From positions 1 to 10,011 of the forward strand of contig JAKITM010000085.1 in assembly GCA_021648045.1 (NCBI GenBank): a stretch of DNA of 10,011 bases, in the 5' to 3' direction. The translations under genes and the position numbers were made by a program. The notes under the pieces were generated by a model that had not been told where the DNA came from, searched no databases, and saw nothing but the letters and a program-made list of their open reading frames with translations. Shown in pieces: positions 6,466 to 10,011 of the stretch; the stretch's first letter is position 1; the number at the start of each line of letters is the position of its first letter. This DNA comes from Lysobacterales bacterium (lineage in GTDB: Bacteria > Pseudomonadota > Gammaproteobacteria > Xanthomonadales > SZUA-36).

Positions 6466-6675
6466 AGCTAACGAGGCTGTAGAAAAACCGAGGCTGTAGA
6501 AAAACCTCTAAATATTAAAAATTCCTATTTATTGTAAAAATATATCATTAATAATCAATGTGATACACACCGCAGTTTTCAATAAAGTAGGGCGGTTGGG
6601 GTTTTTCTACAGCCTCAATGTTTGATTTAACCGGCGCCAGCACCGCTGGCGTGCGTGTTTAATGATTTGTTAGCT
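6466..6675 (-). other. attC-like integron site, interrupted by a MITE
   Basis: On the minus strand the site begins with AGCTAACAAATC (6675-6664) and ends with GTTAGCT (6472-6466). In its centre CGCCAGC (6635-6641) and GCTGGCG (6645-6651) make a perfect 7-bp hairpin with a 3-base loop. Removing the insert at 6473-6616 leaves 66 bp with CAGCTAACAA at one end and TTGTTAGCTG at the other, perfect inverted ends. This is the layout of attC. It closes the SGNH cassette, whose last 16 codons it contains, and borders the parDE cassette. Confidence 0.7.
6473..6616. mobile_element. MITE-like element with 17-bp perfect terminal inverted repeats
   Basis: GAGGCTGTAGAAAAACC at 6473-6489 is repeated directly at 6490-6506 and appears as its exact reverse complement at 6600-6616. 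The 94 bases between are AT-rich and hold no gene, so this is non-autonomous. The doubled left end may mean nested insertion or a tandem duplication of the terminus. I see no clear target-site duplication. It sits one base past the predicted cleavage point of the attC core box. Which transposase family would move it is not known from the sequence. Confidence 0.7.
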
Positions 6676-7457
6676 GCCGTAACAACCTTCTGAAGCAAAC
6701 CCGGAGCAAGGCGATCACACTCGTCTTTTTTTGATTGCTGTGCAGATGCCAACTGATTAGCGCTTAATCGTGAGCCTTGCCAAATTTGTCTACAGATGGA
6801 ATCCAGCACCAACACTTCAGGGAGGGGTTTACCGATTAACGAACGAGCGATTGTTGCAGCAGCAATCCATGAACCTAAGGTGTTTGGATGATGGTTTGGT
6901 AGAATTATGTCGGTCACATCATTAGCTGACGAAAAGGCAAGCATAGCAGCACCGACATCAGCAATCTCAACATCCAAGCTCGTTGCAATCCGATGTGCCT
7001 CTCTGGATAATTCTCGTTGAAAATCAGGAGTTTCTTGATATGTAGAAAACCAAATTGGTCGTGCCCCAGATAATCTGACCAGATCGATCGCTTCTGATAA
7101 CGGGTCAGAAGTAGATGAGCAGGCATCAATTGTGGTGGAACAAAGAGGCCACCCACCAAAATCCTGCAATATCACAACATCATATTCCGAATTAGCCAGA
7201 GTAGATTTCAATATATCGTTAGAAAGGTGTTGCTCAATCGAATACCCGCCTTGAGCCAGCATATCTGTTTCGACATCGTGATGATCACCCATGGCCGAAT
7301 AGATTTCGCCAACCATCGCTGGAACATCGTTGTAGTATGTCAGGCTATTTCCAACAAAGAGAATCTGTATAGACGAATTATACTGTCCTGAATGAACACA
7401 CCCAGATAAGACACTGACCGTGCATAGCACTGAGAGTAATTTGAGTAGATATTTCAT
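6627..7457 (-). CDS. SGNH/GDSL-type hydrolase-like lipoprotein
   Basis: Predicted lipoprotein of 276 residues. The N-terminus MKYLLKLLSVLCTVSVLSGC is a signal peptide with lipobox LSGC (Cys20). Then ILFVGNSLTYYNDVP places a GNSLT serine (Ser38) where SGNH hydrolases have GDS. VVILQDFGGWP is the third block, and ILPNHHPNTLGSWIAA carries the C-terminal histidine block. Such enzymes cleave esters, often of sugars or lipids; the substrate here is unknown. The ATG at 7457 is kept because it alone gives the signal peptide, but no Shine-Dalgarno is visible: the attC core box ends only a few bases before it. The last residues, from about NKSLNTHASGAGAG, are encoded by attC. The gene is therefore probably a captured cassette; whether it is expressed is unclear. 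Confidence 0.8.
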   Translation of the reverse strand: MKYLLKLLSVLCTVSVLSGCVHSGQYNSSIQILFVGNSLTYYNDVPAMVGEIYSAMGDHHDVETDMLAQGGYSIEQHLSNDILKSTLANSEYDVVILQDFGGWPLCSTTIDACSSTSDPLSEAIDLVRLSGARPIWFSTYQETPDFQRELSREAHRIATSLDVEIADVGAAMLAFSSANDVTDIILPNHHPNTLGSWIAAATIARSLIGKPLPEVLVLDSICRQIWQGSRLSANQLASAQQSKKDECDRLAPGLLQKVVTAANKSLNTHASGAGAG

Positions 7458-7461
7458 GTGC

Positions 7462-7554
7462 AGCTAACGATTGAGTTTACTAGCGCGCATGATTGAACTT
7501 TCCGCGAAATCGTGCCCCAGGTTTAAACGCGTCCAGTGAAACGATTTGTTATGC
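7462..7554 (-). other. attC-like integron recombination site (93 bp)
   Basis: The minus strand starts GCATAACAAATCG (7554-7542) and ends with GTTAGCT (7468-7462). Inside the ends, arms related to TTTCACTGGACGCG and CGCGCTAGTAAACT can pair, giving an imperfect palindrome as attC sites have. It ends with the same core box as the site at 6466-6675 and lies just before the SGNH gene. The 5' box departs from the RYYYAAC consensus at one base, as many chromosomal attC sites do. Confidence 0.6.
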
Positions 7555-7987
7555 GACGGTGTATCTATTGCCACCGGATTCCCTCTTTGTGCGTTGAACT
7601 GGTTCTCAGTTTAGTACAATGCTTGTGCGTTTGCCATGCTTGCCGCTTAACGGCTTTTTCCGAAGGCCACTGATACAGGATTAAAAGCTGCCTCGGTGGT
7701 TTTGCTTACGCCCTGGAATGCCTCTACCGAATGCCTGTCTATGGCATGCCCTATGGGATGCTCACATGAAGCTCCTCCAGACCCTGACACCTGTGTCGGG
7801 TAATACAGATGTTTTTTATAAAAACCAAGTGATTTTACCCGCACTATTGTCGGCAATGAGAGATTTTATCTCGTGGCAAAAACGGGAATGGTTCTATTTG
7901 ATGCCTGTCCTCGGGATCTTCTCGGGATCTTATTGACTTTTTATCTCATTGCCTAGGCAGTCTTACATGGCGAGTCTGCCCCCAATT
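7555..7987. other. 433-bp stretch with no supported gene
   Basis: Neither strand shows a frame I recognise. Visible details are: AACTG (7597-7601) with CAGTT (7607-7611); GCCG-CTTAA-CGGC followed by five T (7642-7659), a weak terminator-like hairpin; two copies of GAATGCCT 13 bases apart (7716, 7729); and an 11-bp tandem repeat CTCGGGATCTT (7910-7931). A minus-strand frame at 7856-7647 starts with TTG and encodes 69 residues without known motifs. It may be an eroded cassette or a structured element. Confidence 0.5.
7910..7931. repeat. 11-bp tandem repeat
   Basis: CTCGGGATCTT occurs twice in direct contact (7910-7920, 7921-7931). It lies outside any supported gene. Confidence 0.85.
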
Positions 7988-8935
7988 TCACACGGCATCA
8001 AGCCTTTGATTAATATATGTTATTTTTTCCGTAGTCAAACCCCGCTCAATCCGGTTAAGGCCTGTAGTGTGGATATCTTGACTACCTAGTTTTTCAGCTA
8101 ATTTACCGTAGTAATATGCTAGCAATTTATTCTTAGGAAGAAAAGATGGGTCGGGAGCCTTTCCTCCCATATATTCCCAATGTAATTTGCTGGCGGCAGA
8201 TGCAACACCTTTAGCCGCAAGCGATTCTAAATAGCCAAAAACCTCATCTCGTAAAATCATATACTCCAACGGATCAGAGTAGTGCTTTATGCTGTACCGG
8301 CCTATTGCTTGCCTGAATATATCTGAGGCAATAAGCTGCATATACTCATCCCCATTTCGGGCAAGCTTTAATACCTTCCAGAACGGGTCATATCGCTTGG
8401 TGAAATATTTGCAGCTAGGGTAGAGCGCAGAATTTAGAGGCTTTTCATGGTTTTTGAAATTCTCAACTCGGAAAGGATGGTTGTTGATTTTGCAAAGAGT
8501 TGCCAGTAGTGCGGTAATGTAAGGATTTTCATCGCTATCTTGCATGTACACATCTATGGCATTTCTGGCATCTTCAGGTGTTTCGTAAATGCCTATAGAT
8601 AATTGAAATAATCTAGAAACAGCAGAGTTAGGGTTGCCTAAGTCATTATCGCTCGTGTAGCGATGATCTAACTCTATTGCAGCCTCACTTGGGTTAACTG
8701 GTGGGGCAACTAATTGCAGAGCTGACTGAGTGTCCGCTGTGGCTCCTGCAATGGTTGGTGTTTTTTTTATATTGTTGCTATCGAGCTTAGCGAGCTCGCT
8801 CTCGGTATCATCAACGGTATCTTGGAGTAGGTCTGAAGAATTTAAACTTACAGAATTATCTTGAACAAACCCATATGTGATTATTACTATTACAGCTATC
8901 AGTAATAGTAAGAGGAAAGAGCGTTTATTGTTCAT
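7988..8935 (-). CDS. Membrane-anchored protein of unknown function
   Basis: I do not recognise this 315-residue protein. The ATG at 8935 (MNNKRSFLLLLLIAVIVI) gives an N-terminal hydrophobic segment at about 6-24, a signal anchor or signal peptide, and GGAAG lies just upstream. The open frame reaches back to 9004 but that extension has no such logic. Residues 25-90 are polar, rich in Asp, Ser and Thr, and look flexible. The rest is mainly helical; LAAKGVASAASKLHWEY followed by KNKLLAYYYGKLAEKLGS faintly recalls Sel1-type repeats. The start overlaps the end of the upstream small membrane gene by 11 bases, so the two are likely coupled. Two cysteines (in LCKIN and PSCKY) lie in the exported part. 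Confidence 0.6.
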   Translation of the reverse strand: MNNKRSFLLLLLIAVIVIITYGFVQDNSVSLNSSDLLQDTVDDTESELAKLDSNNIKKTPTIAGATADTQSALQLVAPPVNPSEAAIELDHRYTSDNDLGNPNSAVSRLFQLSIGIYETPEDARNAIDVYMQDSDENPYITALLATLCKINNHPFRVENFKNHEKPLNSALYPSCKYFTKRYDPFWKVLKLARNGDEYMQLIASDIFRQAIGRYSIKHYSDPLEYMILRDEVFGYLESLAAKGVASAASKLHWEYMGGKAPDPSFLPKNKLLAYYYGKLAEKLGSQDIHTTGLNRIERGLTTEKITYINQRLDAV

Positions 8936-9194
8936 GAGGCTTCCGTGTAATTTTAAGATATAACCATTCAAAGAATTTATATATGTAAATAAACATGTAA
9001 GCAAGCAGGGCGATCATAAGTCCGCCAATAGTTATATAAAATATTGCCCCATAAAAAGGAATTGAGAAAGGATAGATGGATTTTAGGGTCGGAATATCAA
9101 AATAAAAAAACAACAATGATGCTGATATAACAAGTGAAATAAACTTAAGATTCTGCTCTTTTCTGTTAAGCGGTTTACGTTTAAAGCGAGCCAT
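8925..9194 (-). CDS. Small two-helix membrane protein of unknown function
   Basis: An 89-residue protein with a basic N-terminus (MARFKRKPLNRKEQ), a first membrane helix at about 16-32, a second at about 47-71, and a basic end (LKITRKPHEQ). Both ends are positive, so they should stay in the cytoplasm with a short outside loop around residues 35-45. GAGGA lies 9 bases before the ATG at 9194. The stop overlaps the next gene by 11 bases, suggesting a coupled pair of a membrane protein and an anchored partner. I see no family motif. Confidence 0.6.
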   Translation of the reverse strand: MARFKRKPLNRKEQNLKFISLVISASLLFFYFDIPTLKSIYPFSIPFYGAIFYITIGGLMIALLAYMFIYIYKFFEWLYLKITRKPHEQ

Positions 9195-9220
9195 GCGTTT
9201 AGGTCCTCAATACAGGGTTA

Positions 9221-9242
9221 GAACGGGTCGTAGAACCCGCTC
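9221..9242. other. Hairpin upstream of the small membrane gene
   Basis: GAACGGGT (9221-9228) pairs with ACCCGCTC (9235-9242) apart from one mismatch, around a 6-base loop. It lies 27 bases before the start at 9194, on the leader side of that gene. No T run adjoins on either strand, so it is more likely a leader structure than a full terminator. Confidence 0.35.
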
Positions 9243-9320
9243 CCCTTTCAGGTTATAGCGGAAACTTACGACCGTGCTACTGCTACCATCATTTCCAGCC
9301 TTATAAGTTTAGCTCAGTTA

Positions 9321-9860
9321 TCAGCATGTACCGGTAAGTATATTCATTTGCACCCCGTTGAGTAGTAGCTCACCACCTGCTTTACAAGACCCAATATCAT
9401 AGTGAATGAGGTTACCACAAGCAAACGGTGGACCATCAAGCATGCTGTCTACCATACTTCGAGTTACAACCCCGATAAGACCGGGTATAAGTACGCCGCC
9501 TAGAATGCTGCCGACTAAAGCGGCTGCAGTAACGCCAGAACCATCTGCGAAAAGGTCTCGAATTGAATCAAGTGCTGCGTTTCTCTCAAGGGCACCTTGG
9601 GCTGTTAGCGGGCCAACATAAAAGTGAGCTACAGTACAGCGGTTGTCTTCATCCTCTTCATCAAGCTCATCTACTGACCCGCCATTACCAGGGTTAAAAC
9701 TGAGACCACCCCCTGCAAGGGGAAAATCACTACTCATCCCAGGAGGATAAATTCGTTGGCCGGTTACATGCACTTCTTCCATCGGACCATCCGCATAAAC
9801 AGCTTCAGCCGATAGTAACAGAAAAATAGACGCCACAGCGCCCCATATAAATTTATTCAT
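9321..9860 (-). CDS. Secreted four-cysteine protein with a TonB-box-like motif, unknown function
   Basis: I do not recognise the family. The ATG at 9860 is chosen because AAGGA lies 8 bases upstream and it starts a clean signal peptide (MNKFIWGAVASIFLLLSAEA, cut after VYA at about residue 23); ATG 9878 would add MTRMYV. The mature protein starts DGPMEEVHVTGQR, and EEVHVTG closely resembles the TonB box seen at the start of TonB-dependent receptors, yet no barrel follows. A Pro/Gly segment leads to DELDEEDEDN, an acidic patch at 64-73. Residues 110-132 (VTAAALVGSILGGVLIPGLI) are hydrophobic and glycine-rich and could insert in a membrane. Four cysteines (75, 148, 159, 179) could give two disulfides, the last being the C-terminal residue. 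It is 179 residues long. Confidence 0.6.
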   Translation of the reverse strand: MNKFIWGAVASIFLLLSAEAVYADGPMEEVHVTGQRIYPPGMSSDFPLAGGGLSFNPGNGGSVDELDEEDEDNRCTVAHFYVGPLTAQGALERNAALDSIRDLFADGSGVTAAALVGSILGGVLIPGLIGVVTRSMVDSMLDGPPFACGNLIHYDIGSCKAGGELLLNGVQMNILTGTC

Positions 9861-9931
9861 AACATACATCCTTGTCATTTAGCCAACTATTAACCTAGCT
9901 TTAAAATACCCAAGATGTTATACTCGGGAGC

Positions 9932-10011
9932 ATGCTTAGAACAGATGCCAGAAAGCGCAGCACCGAGGTGCAACAACACAATCGGGAACAGACCATTCGG
10001 TTGTTCGCCGA
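9932..10011 (+). CDS. Start of a possible IS630-like transposase (runs off the window)
   Basis: The plus strand opens at ATG 9932 with 26 codons before the window ends: MLRTDARKRSTEVQQHNREQ then TIRLFA. RTDARK... with an N-terminal helix and EQTIRLF recalls the helix-turn-helix start of IS630-family transposases. CGGGAG (9925-9930) precedes the ATG by only one base. TGtTATACT (9916-9924) looks like an extended -10 box, but it would start transcription at the ATG itself. Only the N-terminus is visible, so the family call is from memory of its pattern. Confidence 0.35.
   Translation, partial: MLRTDARKRSTEVQQHNREQTIRLFA

Noticed and set aside
7645..7651. GCTTAAC, a perfect RYYYAAC core, as a further attC
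   Set aside because: No matching partner core or paired arms within 130 bp on either side.
7647..7856. Minus-strand 69-residue frame as a gene
   Set aside because: It begins with TTG, has no visible ribosome site and no motif; it is mentioned only in the description of the stretch.
7718..7936. Plus-strand 72-residue frame as a gene
   Set aside because: No ribosome site or motif, and it runs through the tandem repeat at its end.
7955..7979. GGCAG...CTGCC as terminator of the gene at 7988-8935
   Set aside because: The stem is only 5 bp with a 15-base loop and no T run follows.
9916..9924. Extended -10 box TGtTATACT as promoter of the right-edge gene
   Set aside because: Transcription would begin at the ATG itself, which conflicts with the CGGGAG ribosome site; probably chance.
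1..10011. CRISPR array, rRNA or tRNA genes
   Set aside because: No regularly spaced repeats and no tRNA cloverleaf or rRNA segments were seen.

Overview
The window looks like a chromosomal segment of a gammaproteobacterium, probably from the marine Pseudomonadales/Cellvibrionales side. The gene order rpsF-rpsR-rplI-dnaB-alr is the one known from Pseudomonas and relatives. It lacks the priB gene that enterobacteria carry between rpsF and rpsR, and the S18, L9 and DnaB sequences read as gammaproteobacterial. The exact genus cannot be fixed from the sequence alone.

Left part (1-5619, + strand) is core genome. A 5' region holds an inverted pair of REP-like palindromes, a perfect TATAAT -10 box and a structured leader. 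It is followed by rpsF (S6), rpsR (S18) and rplI (L9), closed by a strong rho-independent terminator. Both S6 and L9 carry long Ala/Glu-rich acidic tails. Then comes dnaB, the replicative helicase, interrupted by a complete 422-residue intein with a two-motif LAGLIDADG homing endonuclease. The last core gene is alr (alanine racemase), whose GTG start overlaps the dnaB stop by one base.

Middle part (5614-7554, - strand) is a decayed accessory block read here as the remains of an integron cassette array. In minus-strand order it holds: a 93-bp attC-like site; a cassette with a lipoprotein SGNH/GDSL-type hydrolase whose last codons lie inside its own attC; that attC, split by a ~144-bp MITE-like element exactly at its terminal core box; a parD-parE toxin-antitoxin cassette in which parE carries a one-base frameshift; half of a third attC; and a vapBC remnant (19 C-terminal residues of VapB and 46 N-terminal residues of VapC) that abuts the alr stop codon. 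No integrase gene is in the window, so the integron reading rests on the attC-like sites.

Right part (7555-10011) holds a ~430-bp stretch with no supported gene, then three minus-strand genes of unknown function: a secreted four-cysteine protein with a TonB-box-like motif, a small two-helix membrane protein, and a translationally coupled membrane-anchored protein. At the right edge the first 26 codons of what may be an IS630-like transposase run out of the window.

Together, the core genes serve translation, replication and cell wall synthesis. Everything right of alr is mobile or eroded DNA that has accumulated behind it.
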